From Candidatus Gottesmanbacteria bacterium GW2011_GWC1_43_10 (lineage in GTDB: Bacteria > Patescibacteriota > Microgenomatia > UBA10105): a stretch of 43,580 bases of DNA. The notes beneath the pieces were generated by a model that saw only the letters and a list, made by a program, of their open reading frames with translations, was not told the origin of the DNA and ran no database searches. Both the position numbers and the translations under genes were made by a program. The stretch is taken from positions 1 to 43,580 of the forward strand of contig LCEX01000013.1 in the NCBI GenBank assembly GCA_000995415.1, given 5' to 3'. Positions 24,379 to 31,652 of this stretch are shown here, in pieces (within the stretch, counting starts at the first letter, position 1; every line of letters starts with the position of its first letter).

Positions 24379-25374
24379 ATGATTAACATTCGCCAATCAC
24401 CTCTCTATGCCCAATTTATGCGCGCGATCAAGTGGCAGGTTGAAGAAATAGATGGGGTCAATATTTTCATCAAAAAATTTCCACTGCTTCCGGCCGTAGC
24501 CAAAATCCAACGCCCTGATAAATTACCGGATTACAATAAACTCAAACATCTTATGCAAAAATACGGTGCTCGCTCTATAACTATTGAACCAAATATCGAC
24601 TGCCAACTGCCAACTGCGTCCGCCAAAGGTGGATCTGGGCCAAAGGCCCATCGGCCGTTGGTTGAGGCCTTTGGCCGAAACTGCCAACTTTCGCCTGATC
24701 CTTACATCCACACCAAAACTATACATATTGATTTGACGGCTCCGGAAATAATTATCTTTAACCGTTTTACCGAAGCCAAACGCCGCGGGGTCCGCCGCGC
24801 CCAAAAAAATGGGGTTCAAGTTGAAATTTCAGATAACATTGATGCGTTTATCAAACTCAAAAACCGGGCAGCCGGATTTTTTTTAGGGTTTATGACCACT
24901 CGTGGTTTTACCAAACCTTTGTGGAATACGTTTGCTCCCAAATATGCCAAAGTTTTGCTAGCATATATAGATAATTGTCATTGCGAGGATCCGCCAACTG
25001 GCGGAGACGAAGCAATCTCAAAAGCTGGGAAATCAGAGATTGCCGCGGCCCCGATTAAATCGGGGCCTCGCAATGACAACCAACAACGATCAAAGGAATA
25101 CATCGCCGGTATTCTCCTTCTCTGGTATGGCAAAACCGCCTACTACTGGATGGCAGCTGCTAGTCGCGAGGGCAAAAAAAGTTTTGCTCCGACGCTTTTA
25201 GTTTGGAAAGCTTTAAAATTTGCCAAAAAACAAGGATGCACTATTTTTGATTTTGAAGGCGTTTTTGATGAACGGTACCCCAAGCAAAGTTCGGACTGGA
25301 AAGGTTTTAGTATATTTAAATCAGGTTTTGGCGGAAAGCCAATTTTTTATCCCCAACCCTTTTTGATTAAATAA
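24379..25374 (+). CDS. FemAB-like aminoacyltransferase (copy 2), repeat-riddled
   Basis: Paralogue of the upstream gene, 331 aa. Family features: SPLYAQFMRAIKWQVEEIDG, IEPN, HIDLTAPEIIIFNRFTEAKR then RGVRRAQKNGV, and WKALKFAKKQGCTIFDFEGV with GFSIFKSGFGG. Residues about 74-105 come from a 7-nt array split by a 60-bp palindromic insert. Residues about 199-234 come from a 105-bp palindromic element (NCHCEDPPTGGDEAIS...). Both remain in frame. The second insertion lies in the acyltransferase core just before the conserved AGILLLWYGKTAYYWMAA strands, so activity is not guaranteed. Two Fem copies usually add successive bridge residues. Confidence 0.82.
   Translation: MINIRQSPLYAQFMRAIKWQVEEIDGVNIFIKKFPLLPAVAKIQRPDKLPDYNKLKHLMQKYGARSITIEPNIDCQLPTASAKGGSGPKAHRPLVEAFGRNCQLSPDPYIHTKTIHIDLTAPEIIIFNRFTEAKRRGVRRAQKNGVQVEISDNIDAFIKLKNRAAGFFLGFMTTRGFTKPLWNTFAPKYAKVLLAYIDNCHCEDPPTGGDEAISKAGKSEIAAAPIKSGPRNDNQQRSKEYIAGILLLWYGKTAYYWMAAASREGKKSFAPTLLVWKALKFAKKQGCTIFDFEGVFDERYPKQSSDWKGFSIFKSGFGGKPIFYPQPFLIK
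24598..24692. repeat. 7-nt array interrupted by a 60-bp palindromic insert, in frame in FemAB copy 2
   Basis: GACTGCC, AACTGCC, AACTGCG (24598-24618), then 60 bp (24619-24678) with hairpins TCCGCC/GGTGGA and TGGGCC/GGCCCA and a TCGGCC/GGCCGA closing pair, then AACTGCC, AACTTTC (24679-24692). Removing exactly 60 bp rejoins the heptad register. Confidence 0.7.
24975..25079. repeat. 105-bp RPE-like palindromic element inserted in frame in FemAB copy 2
   Basis: Perfect 14-bp ends TTGTCATTGCGAGG (24975-24988) / CCTCGCAATGACAA (25066-25079). Internal hairpins: CCGCC-aact-GGCGG, CAATCTC/GAGATTG, CCCCGATTAAATCGGGG. 105 bp = 35 codons, no stop. Similar TCATTGCGAGG palindromes are known dispersed repeats in many bacteria. 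Confidence 0.85.
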
Positions 25375-25440
25375 CCCCACCCCTGCCTCGCCGGCAGGCA
25401 GGCTTCCCCCCCTTAAATTAAGGGGAGGTGAGGAGGGGTT
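25373..25440. repeat. Palindromic element overlapping two convergent stop codons
   Basis: Ends AACCCC (25373-25378) / GGGGTT (25435-25440). Internal hairpins CCTGCC/GGCAGG and CCCCTTAAATTAAGGGG (25409-25425). The outer ends overlap the stops of FemAB copy 2 and the CPBP gene, so it fills the whole intergenic space and could serve as a bidirectional terminator. Confidence 0.65.
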
Positions 25441-26089
25441 ATATAAACAGTGTATTAGAAAAATTCCAAAGAGCATGAGCCATAGTCGTCGCTGCCACGG
25501 AACGGGTTTCGAGATAAATAAAACCTTGAGTAAAACCGATCACCGAAATAGTCAATAAATATACTGCCAGATCGTTACCAAAATAATTCAGGCGAAACAC
25601 CCCGACTCCCAGATGACCAATTACAAATAGCATGGTCGTCAGCAAATTGGCTGTGTATGCCCGTCCAGTCAGTTGCCAGATTTTATCCAGCAAAAATCCG
25701 CGGTAGAGGATCTCTTCCGTCAAGGCAGTGGCTAATGACACCGCTGCCGATATAAGTAAATGGCTTGGTAAAAATACGTTAGCCGATATTCCCGACCATT
25801 TACTCCACCAGATGACCAAATTTTCCAGAGTCAAAAACAAACCAAACCCGACCCCCCAACCCAAAATTGCCATAAATTTAGCCCGGTGAAATCCTAAATC
25901 TACGAGTGTCACTTTGGGCTGTTTAGTCTTTAAATATATCCACACCGGCAGCACGAAGACCACAGGTTTGAGGATGATTTCTTCCACCCATTCCGGCATT
26001 TGCCAAAAATAGCGGTACCCGGCCCAAACCAGGACGGTCACGATCCAAACTCCCAAAATCGAAATTAAGCTTGTGTTAGTTTTGGGCAT
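25439..26089 (-). CDS. CPBP-family intramembrane metalloprotease
   Basis: The ABI/CAAX-protease family cleaves within or near membranes. The 216-aa product has about six to seven TM segments and the conserved motif EEILYRG (TALTEEILYRGFLLDKIW) followed by the histidine motifs (FVIGHLGVGVF; TTMAHALWN). Substrate is unknown. Its ATG lies inside the 3' end of the helicase-nuclease gene (14-nt overlap), so the two are co-transcribed and translationally coupled. Confidence 0.88.
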   Translation of the reverse strand: MPKTNTSLISILGVWIVTVLVWAGYRYFWQMPEWVEEIILKPVVFVLPVWIYLKTKQPKVTLVDLGFHRAKFMAILGWGVGFGLFLTLENLVIWWSKWSGISANVFLPSHLLISAAVSLATALTEEILYRGFLLDKIWQLTGRAYTANLLTTMLFVIGHLGVGVFRLNYFGNDLAVYLLTISVIGFTQGFIYLETRSVAATTMAHALWNFSNTLFI

Positions 26090-29063
26090 AAACTCCGCAC
26101 CACATTTGATACTCGCAAGTATTACAACTCTCGCGCCCGCTACAGCGAAAATCAGACTGTTCGATTTCGTGAACCAGCGAAATGATTTTTTCCGTTTCGG
26201 TCTGGAGCTGGGTTTGCGTTCTGGTGGTTGAAATTTTTTCCTGCGTATCTAGATAATGCATCGACAATACCACGTCTTGCACTTGCCTATTAAAGGGTGA
26301 TTCCTTGACTTGGGTTGCTGCCAAAGCATAAATCGTCAGCTGTAAATCCTGGTCTACATCCTTTTGGGTCGACGGCTTACCTGTTTTATAGTCGATAATT
26401 TCAATTTTACAGTTACCCAAATCATCTATGCGATCAATTTTGCCGCCGATTTTGAGATAGCCAGCCCGACCCAGTACCGGCACGGTAAAATTTTGTTCTA
26501 AAAGTAATATTTTAGTTTTGGGCGAATGTGCCGCAGCTAAATATTTGGTCAAGTACTCACGTCCGCGTTTTTGCATTTGGCGTTCGTAGTCCTTGTTGGC
26601 ATAACCTTCCCGCAGCCAGTTACTTTCAAATAATTTGAACAGTAATTCCCGGTTTACTTCTTCACCCTTGGTAAACAATTCATAAAAATCGCGCAAAGTA
26701 GCATGAATACTTGCCCCAAAAGAAAGTGCGGCTGATGGGGGAGTGGGGATTTTGAGTATGTAGCGTAGTTTGTAATGCAAAGGACACATGCGATATGTCT
26801 CAAGTTGCGAATAAGAGATGTAGGTCAGCCGGAGAGGTACTGCAGATTTGGGTTTGTCCAGTAGATTTTTCTGCCAATCCAAAAGCGATAACTGCATATC
26901 CGGACGAACGGTTTTGGGTAATGCTACTTTCTCGCCCAAAACTTCAAGTACAAACGGCGAGATTTTTTTGGCGCGTTTGCCCTCGCCGTAAAAGTTGGCT
27001 GTCGTCAAATACAACTCATCCCGCGCTCGCGTCATCCCGACGTAAAACAATCGGCGTTCTTCTTCAAGATGCGCATCTCCTTCCGGCAAGATTTCTTTGA
27101 TAAGCTGGTCAGGAATCGGGATAGTTTCGCGCCGTTCGGTTGAGGGAAATCTTTGCCCGACCAAGTTGACCAAAAATACCACCGGAAACTCAAGTCCTTT
27201 GGCCGAATGGACAGTCAAAATATTCACTGCATCATTTTCTGTCCAGTCGCTATCTGTGGCTCGCGGCGATTCACCCAACTCCATGGAGAGCAAAATCCAA
27301 TCGAGGACGGCCGCCACAGAACTGTCTTCATGTTCGGCTTCGTAACTTTTGACTTTATTGAAAAATTTAGTGATGTTTTCTGCCTTAGTCTGGTCCAGCG
27401 GAAACTTATAATCCAATATGTTTTTGATAAGTCCAGTGTCATCCAAGAAATAATACAATATTTGGCCGGCGGTTTCACTGTGCACCAATTTTAAATGTCG
27501 GTGCACCATCGCTACCAGACGTTTAAGTTCAATTACTGTCTCGGGACTTATGTTTGGCAAAGCCATTCCAGTTGCTGGTCTCATGCCCACCAGCAATTCG
27601 CTGGCTTCAAACAAGGATACGGCATATTTTTTGGCCAGGTTGGCAAGGGCTGCCAAATCCCGTGGTGAGATCCCGAAAAATTCCATAGACAGTACCCGCG
27701 ACCACGCCACATTGTCTTCAAAATTATTTAAGACTTTTAAGTAACTTATGAGTTCCTTGATTTCCATCTGGCGGAAAAGCTGGGCTGGGCCCAAAAACTG
27801 AAACGGAATTCCCTGTCGGGTCAAGGCCCGGACGAAAGGCTCGGCGTGTTTATTGGCTCTGACCAAAATGGCAAAATCCTTCCAGGCATATTTTTCTTTC
27901 TGTGCTTCATTTTTAATTCTAAATTCTAAATTCTTAATTGTTTTTGCTACTAGATCCGCTTCATTTTCGACGCGGTCAGCATGGATATAACCAATATCCA
28001 AATTGGGCTTAATCGGATGTTGCCGAGTACTAATGAGTTTTTTGCTAATCCCCAGTTTAGCTTCCAAAGTATCCGGATCGTTGTGTTTGATCAATTTGTA
28101 AGCTGCATCCAAGATATACTGGTAGGACCGATAGTTTTGGCTAAGTAAAACTTGCTCTGCCTGGGGATAGTCTTCTTTAAAATGTAAAATGTTGGATACG
28201 GCTGCCCCGCGGAATTTGTACACCGATTGATTATCGTCGCCGACCACGGTTAAGTTGGGATTTTTATCAGGTGGCGCCAGAAGTTTAATCAGTTCATACT
28301 GAGCAGTATTTGTATCCTGAAATTCATCCACCAACATGAATTTAAATTGTTTACGATACTGGGCCAAAACATTGGATCGCTTACGAAACAGGTCTAAAGT
28401 CTGGGAAACCAGGTCGGCAAAATCCATGACCCCGGTTTTTACTTTTAGCTTTTCATAAGCTGCATAAGTCTGCGCCAGTTCGGTATATTTTTCAGTTTCC
28501 AACAACTCTTCTTCCGAACTACTGCCCACTGCTGACTGCAATCTACGAACTTTTACCCAATCCAGATATTGCTCGGGTAATACATCTTCGTCCTTCAGCC
28601 GCGAAAAATGATTGAGCATAGCTCCGATAAATTTCTGCGGATTGCCCAGAGGACGAAAATACTTGAGATCCAAGGTAAACAAATTTTTGCGCAGTAATAG
28701 TGTCGCATCGGCATCAGTCAACAATTGGTAACCGGAGTTAAGCCCGATGTGAATCGCTTCGGCGCGTAAGATCCGGTCGCAAAAGGAATGAAAAGTGGAG
28801 ATCCACATTTGGGTATACCCGTACGGCATGGCTTTGTCTACCCGTTCTTCCATTTCACGGGCGGCTTTTTCCGTGAATGTCAGGGCTAAAATCTCGCTCG
28901 GTTTAGCCAAGCCGGCGGTAATCAAATGTTTTATCCGCTCGGTGACCACCGTAGTCTTACCTGTTCCCGCTCCGGCAATGATCAGAAGTGGTCCGATACC
29001 AAATTCCACAGCCTGTTTTTGCTCCGGATTAAGCAAGCGTTTTTCCAGCGGCACTTTAGGCAT
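26076..29063 (-). CDS. UvrD-like helicase fused to a RecB-type PD-(D/E)XK nuclease with Cys cluster
   Basis: Double-strand-break end-processing enzyme resembling AddA/AddB or RecB-like helicase-nucleases. Helicase motifs: IIAGAGTGKTTVV, LTFTEKAAREM, VDEFQDTN, GDDNQSVYKFRGA, NYRS, LTVHSAKGLEFPVVF, EEERRLFYVGMTRARDE. The C-terminal nuclease has GKIDRID and IEIIDYKTGKPS. Cysteines C-P-L-H-Y and C-x5-CNTC-x4-C are likely Fe-S ligands as in AddB. The start is set at 29063 (MPKVPLEK) because a TATAAT at 29078-29073 would put the transcript start just upstream; an in-frame ATG exists at 29093. Residues about 174-184 contain a 7-nt array. Product about 995 aa. Confidence 0.92.
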   Translation of the reverse strand: MPKVPLEKRLLNPEQKQAVEFGIGPLLIIAGAGTGKTTVVTERIKHLITAGLAKPSEILALTFTEKAAREMEERVDKAMPYGYTQMWISTFHSFCDRILRAEAIHIGLNSGYQLLTDADATLLLRKNLFTLDLKYFRPLGNPQKFIGAMLNHFSRLKDEDVLPEQYLDWVKVRRLQSAVGSSSEEELLETEKYTELAQTYAAYEKLKVKTGVMDFADLVSQTLDLFRKRSNVLAQYRKQFKFMLVDEFQDTNTAQYELIKLLAPPDKNPNLTVVGDDNQSVYKFRGAAVSNILHFKEDYPQAEQVLLSQNYRSYQYILDAAYKLIKHNDPDTLEAKLGISKKLISTRQHPIKPNLDIGYIHADRVENEADLVAKTIKNLEFRIKNEAQKEKYAWKDFAILVRANKHAEPFVRALTRQGIPFQFLGPAQLFRQMEIKELISYLKVLNNFEDNVAWSRVLSMEFFGISPRDLAALANLAKKYAVSLFEASELLVGMRPATGMALPNISPETVIELKRLVAMVHRHLKLVHSETAGQILYYFLDDTGLIKNILDYKFPLDQTKAENITKFFNKVKSYEAEHEDSSVAAVLDWILLSMELGESPRATDSDWTENDAVNILTVHSAKGLEFPVVFLVNLVGQRFPSTERRETIPIPDQLIKEILPEGDAHLEEERRLFYVGMTRARDELYLTTANFYGEGKRAKKISPFVLEVLGEKVALPKTVRPDMQLSLLDWQKNLLDKPKSAVPLRLTYISYSQLETYRMCPLHYKLRYILKIPTPPSAALSFGASIHATLRDFYELFTKGEEVNRELLFKLFESNWLREGYANKDYERQMQKRGREYLTKYLAAAHSPKTKILLLEQNFTVPVLGRAGYLKIGGKIDRIDDLGNCKIEIIDYKTGKPSTQKDVDQDLQLTIYALAATQVKESPFNRQVQDVVLSMHYLDTQEKISTTRTQTQLQTETEKIISLVHEIEQSDFRCSGRESCNTCEYQMWCGVYAQN
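28521..28541. repeat. In-frame 7-nt tandem array in the helicase-nuclease gene
   Basis: TACTGCC, CACTGCT, GACTGCA: three heptads of the same ACTGC family, encoding part of LQSAVGSS in helicase domain 1B. Confidence 0.55.
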
Positions 29064-29143
29064 AGTGGGATGATTATACCTTACCTTTGTCATTTCCGCG
29101 CAGGTGAGAATTTGTATATAAATTTTATTTTCGAAGCGGAAAA

Positions 29144-29188
29144 TTCCCTCTCTTTTTTCAAAGAGAGGTCCGCCAGATGGCGGAAGGG
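29144..29188. repeat. Palindromic element upstream of the hydrolase 3' end
   Basis: CCTCTCTT/AAGAGAGG (29147-29154 with 29161-29168), then CCGCC-agat-GGCGG (29170-29183), enclosed by CCCT and AGGG. The second hairpin is nearly the one found inside both FemAB elements. Confidence 0.6.
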
Positions 29189-29192
29189 TGAG

Positions 29193-29765
29193 TTAAATAT
29201 ATCGAAGTAACTCTGGGAATTCCTTAAAACGTTTGCCACCAGCATTAACACTGAAATGCAACGCACCAGGTAAAATGACTAATTCTCCATTTAATTTTTC
29301 TTCGAGCGTCTTGGCATGTCTCATTTGGATGTATGGATCATTAACGCTTTGCACTATGACAAATTTCCTGCAACTTGTTTTGATTTTTTCCCAATTCCAT
29401 TTTTTAGGGAATAATTTATAGTAGTGTTCTTTCGGAACTTCTTGAAAAAGTCGTTCGGTTAAATCCGCATCAACAAAGCCAGCAACCAAAATTGCTTTTT
29501 GGATAATTATATCTTTTGGAAGTCTTTGTAGTATTCCTAATATATAGGCGGCACCCGACGAATGTCCAATCACTGTTGTTTCGTTAGTGATAAATCTTTG
29601 ATCGAAAAGAAAGTTAAATGTTTCATCAAAATCGAGCTTATCAATATATGGGAGCCGAGGGATATTTACGGAGTAACCTTTTTCTTGCGCTTTCACACCA
29701 ATATATTGGTACCAATTTTTGTTAGGATCTCCATATGATCCATGAAGTAGCAAAAGGTTTTTCAT
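29193..29765 (-). CDS. Small alpha/beta hydrolase (RBBP9/YdeN-like)
   Basis: The protein starts KNLLLLHGSYGDPNKNWYQY, the HG oxyanion motif of serine hydrolases, and has the nucleophile elbow VIGHSSGAAYIL. The Asp is probably in SVNDPYI and the His in GALHFSVNAGG, as in RBBP9/YdeN enzymes. Substrate is unknown. The start is chosen at 29765 (MKNLLLLHG) because TATAAT (29777-29772) is 6 nt upstream, the leaderless distance. The 9-residue longer start at 29792 would lie upstream of that promoter. Product 190 aa. Confidence 0.82.
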   Translation of the reverse strand: MKNLLLLHGSYGDPNKNWYQYIGVKAQEKGYSVNIPRLPYIDKLDFDETFNFLFDQRFITNETTVIGHSSGAAYILGILQRLPKDIIIQKAILVAGFVDADLTERLFQEVPKEHYYKLFPKKWNWEKIKTSCRKFVIVQSVNDPYIQMRHAKTLEEKLNGELVILPGALHFSVNAGGKRFKEFPELLRYI

Positions 29766-29788
29766 GTCCAAATTATACACTAAACCAT

Positions 29789-30046
29789 TCACGCTCTCTT
29801 TTTCCCTGCTGGTTTCTTGGGTGGAGTAGAAAATATAAGTAAATAAACAATTTCCAATATCCCCAAAGTATTAAGAACCAAGAGCGCGACAAACCACCCC
29901 TTTTGGCCGCTCCTGGCGGCGCGGTAAAGAGCTAAGCCTTTCCAAAACAATGACCATATTACGGTCGGGATAAGTAGCGGCCAAAGAAAAAAGCCGGCAT
30001 TGTTCAAACTAAAATTGTAATAATCAGGCATGTTTCCCCAAGGCAT
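29789..30046 (-). CDS. DUF5652-like small membrane protein
   Basis: The 85-aa product has two TM helices (AGFFLWPLLIPTVIWSLFWK and FVALLVLNTLGILEIVYLLIF) joined by LALYRAARSGQKGW, the pattern of the DUF5652 family common in CPR genomes. A Lys/Pro tail follows. The longest frame starts at a TTG at 30073; the ATG at 30046 (MPWGNMPDYYNFS) is preferred, and 30031 is also possible. Function is unknown. It lies between rmuC and the hydrolase on the same strand. Confidence 0.7.
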   Translation of the reverse strand: MPWGNMPDYYNFSLNNAGFFLWPLLIPTVIWSLFWKGLALYRAARSGQKGWFVALLVLNTLGILEIVYLLIFSTPPKKPAGKKRA

Positions 30047-30098
30047 ACATTTATCTTGCACCAAACAACTCAAAATGTAAGTGACTTTTACCCCAGAG

Positions 30099-31133
30099 TC
30101 AATTTTCGATCTTGAGTTGTTCGGTTTTCTCGCTGACGGAAAAACTTTGGGTTGAGGCCAGCTTTTGGCCCAATAAATTAAAGGTTCCCGACACTGTACT
30201 CATACTGTTATAAGCATTATTGATGTGCCGACCCAATACACCTAGGTTTTCCTCCACTTTAGTATAGTCTTTTTGGATCGCGCGCAGCAACCGGAAAATT
30301 TCGCGGGATTTTTGCTCCAAATCCTTACCTTGAAAACTTAAAAGCAACACTTGTAAATGGGCATATAGGGTGTTGGGGGAGACCGGGTACACGCGGATGC
30401 GACGGGCATATTCCATGAGTTCATTTAGATTGGCGATCTCGTAGTAGACGGATTCTGATGGAATATACATCAGGGCAAAATCCATAGTGCCTTCTTCAGG
30501 CAAAATATATTTTTTACTGATATCCGCTACATGTTTTTTGACATCGGCGATGAAATCTTTTTTGGCTTGGTTACGTTCGGCTTCGGTGTCCCCTTTGTGC
30601 ATCAGTGTAAAATTTTCCATCGGAAATTTGGAATCAATACACAAAAGTCCGGCGTCGGTTTTTAAGACCGCGTCGACTTTGACCCCGGATTTAAATGAAT
30701 ACTGAAGATGAAACGAATTTTTGGGAAAAGTTTGGCCGATCATATCCTGCAATACCTGTTCGCCGATATTTCCCCGCAGTTTTGGGCTTTGTAAAAATTC
30801 CTGTAGACTACGAATACCTTTGCCCACTTCTGACATCTCGCCCAAATTTCTTTTTAAATCGCCGATTACTTTGGCTGCCATATCGAGCCGCTCGTTGAGT
30901 TGTTTGGAATTGTTTTGTAGTAGTCTGGCTACATCCGAAGTTGAACCCCGCATCGCTTCGTTTAAGGTCTTATTGGTGAGGTCAATTGAGCTTTGCATGG
31001 ACTTGAGCCATTCGACCAAGGTCGCATCTGGTTTTTTCTCTCCCAGTTTTGCCAGTTCTTTTTTGACGATCCAAACTAAAACCCCGAATCCGGCTATCAA
31101 TACAAAGGTGATAATCAGTAAATCTGGCTGCAT
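30099..31133 (-). CDS. rmuC: RmuC-family DNA recombination protein
   Basis: RmuC proteins limit recombination at inverted repeats and carry a predicted PD-(D/E)XK-type nuclease core. An N-terminal TM (LLIITFVLIAGFGVLVWIV) is followed by a long coiled coil (about 30-110). The core is NIGEQVLQDMIGQTFPKNSF, VKVDAVLKTDAGLLCIDSKF PMENF, FIADVKKHVADISKKYILP, TMDFALMYIPSESVYYEI and the late VSPNTLYAHLQVLL. The ATG at 31133 is chosen over the TTG at 31139. TACAAT (31148-31143) lies 9 nt upstream. Relevance: the window is rich in inverted repeats, the substrates linked to RmuC. Confidence 0.92.
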   Translation of the reverse strand: MQPDLLIITFVLIAGFGVLVWIVKKELAKLGEKKPDATLVEWLKSMQSSIDLTNKTLNEAMRGSTSDVARLLQNNSKQLNERLDMAAKVIGDLKRNLGEMSEVGKGIRSLQEFLQSPKLRGNIGEQVLQDMIGQTFPKNSFHLQYSFKSGVKVDAVLKTDAGLLCIDSKFPMENFTLMHKGDTEAERNQAKKDFIADVKKHVADISKKYILPEEGTMDFALMYIPSESVYYEIANLNELMEYARRIRVYPVSPNTLYAHLQVLLLSFQGKDLEQKSREIFRLLRAIQKDYTKVEENLGVLGRHINNAYNSMSTVSGTFNLLGQKLASTQSFSVSEKTEQLKIEN

Positions 31134-31142
31134 AACCAAGTC

Positions 31143-31173
31143 ATTGTACCATCCGCTTCAGCTTGTGTACAAT
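31143..31173. promoter_or_regulatory. Symmetric bidirectional promoter between rmuC and a small membrane gene
   Basis: Perfect dyad ATTGTAC (31143-31149), 17 nt, GTACAAT (31167-31173). On each strand TTGTAC serves as -35 and TACAAT as -10 with 18-nt spacing. Starts lie 6 nt (+) and 9 nt (-) from the -10 boxes. Both promoters occupy the same DNA, so firing should be mutually exclusive. Confidence 0.65.
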
Positions 31174-31179
31174 AAAAAT

Positions 31180-31491
31180 ATGCACCTGCGCCAGAAACGA
31201 AAATTGGGATGGCTGATTTTGGGACTTACCGGACTTGCAAGTCTTGCTTTCTGGGTCTATTTTTTTAGTCCGGATAAGTTATTGACGTTAATTGTCTTTT
31301 ATCTTTTAGTCGGCTTGTCTAGTTTCTTTCTGGTCTTATTTATCCTAAATCATCGCCGCCGCGCTGTACTCATAAGTAGCGGATTGGTGCTCTTTTTATT
31401 CATGCGCCAACTGGAACTTCGCCAACCTGTCTATTTACTTTTGATTTTAGCTACTCTGGTTTCTCTTGAACTTTATGCGTGGAAAAAATGA
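31180..31491 (+). CDS. Small multi-pass membrane protein
   Basis: The 103-aa product has about four hydrophobic segments (LGWLILGLTGLASLAFWVYFF; LLTLIVFYLLVGLSSFFLVL; AVLISSGLVLFLFM; YLLLILATLVSLELY) and basic loops (NHRRRA). A longer frame to 30721 exists only as the shadow of rmuC and is rejected: the ATG at 31180 lies 6 nt after a TACAAT box. No family is recognised. It is divergent from rmuC. Confidence 0.75.
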   Translation: MHLRQKRKLGWLILGLTGLASLAFWVYFFSPDKLLTLIVFYLLVGLSSFFLVLFILNHRRRAVLISSGLVLFLFMRQLELRQPVYLLLILATLVSLELYAWKK

Positions 31492-31530
31492 AGCTCCACA
31501 CCCCACTATGTGTGACGTGGTATCTATCAA

Positions 31531-31602
31531 TTCGGCGGAGCTGAAATCCGCCGAAGCAGAAGCGCATTCATCCACGGCCGTTTCACTCCCGTGGTCTTCT
31601 GC
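31531..31602. repeat. Cluster of palindromes in a spacer
   Basis: TTCGGCGGA/TCCGCCGAA (31531-31539 with 31547-31555), then GCAGAAG/CTTCTGC (31556-31562 with 31596-31602) enclosing CCACGG/CCGTGG (31572-31577 with 31589-31594). The spacer 31492-31652 holds no gene. Confidence 0.6.
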
Positions 31603-31652
31603 GAAGGTGGATAAACTCTTTTACTTTTTTTGTAAAAGTTTACATTAAACAT

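Noticed and set aside
6536-28541. CRISPR array
   Set aside because: The repeats are 7-9-nt degenerate tandem units without unique spacers, and there are no cas genes.
30721-31179. N-terminal 153 codons of the long plus-strand frame ending at 31491
   Set aside because: They are antisense to rmuC, which has clear family motifs. The true start is the ATG at 31180 next to a -10 box.
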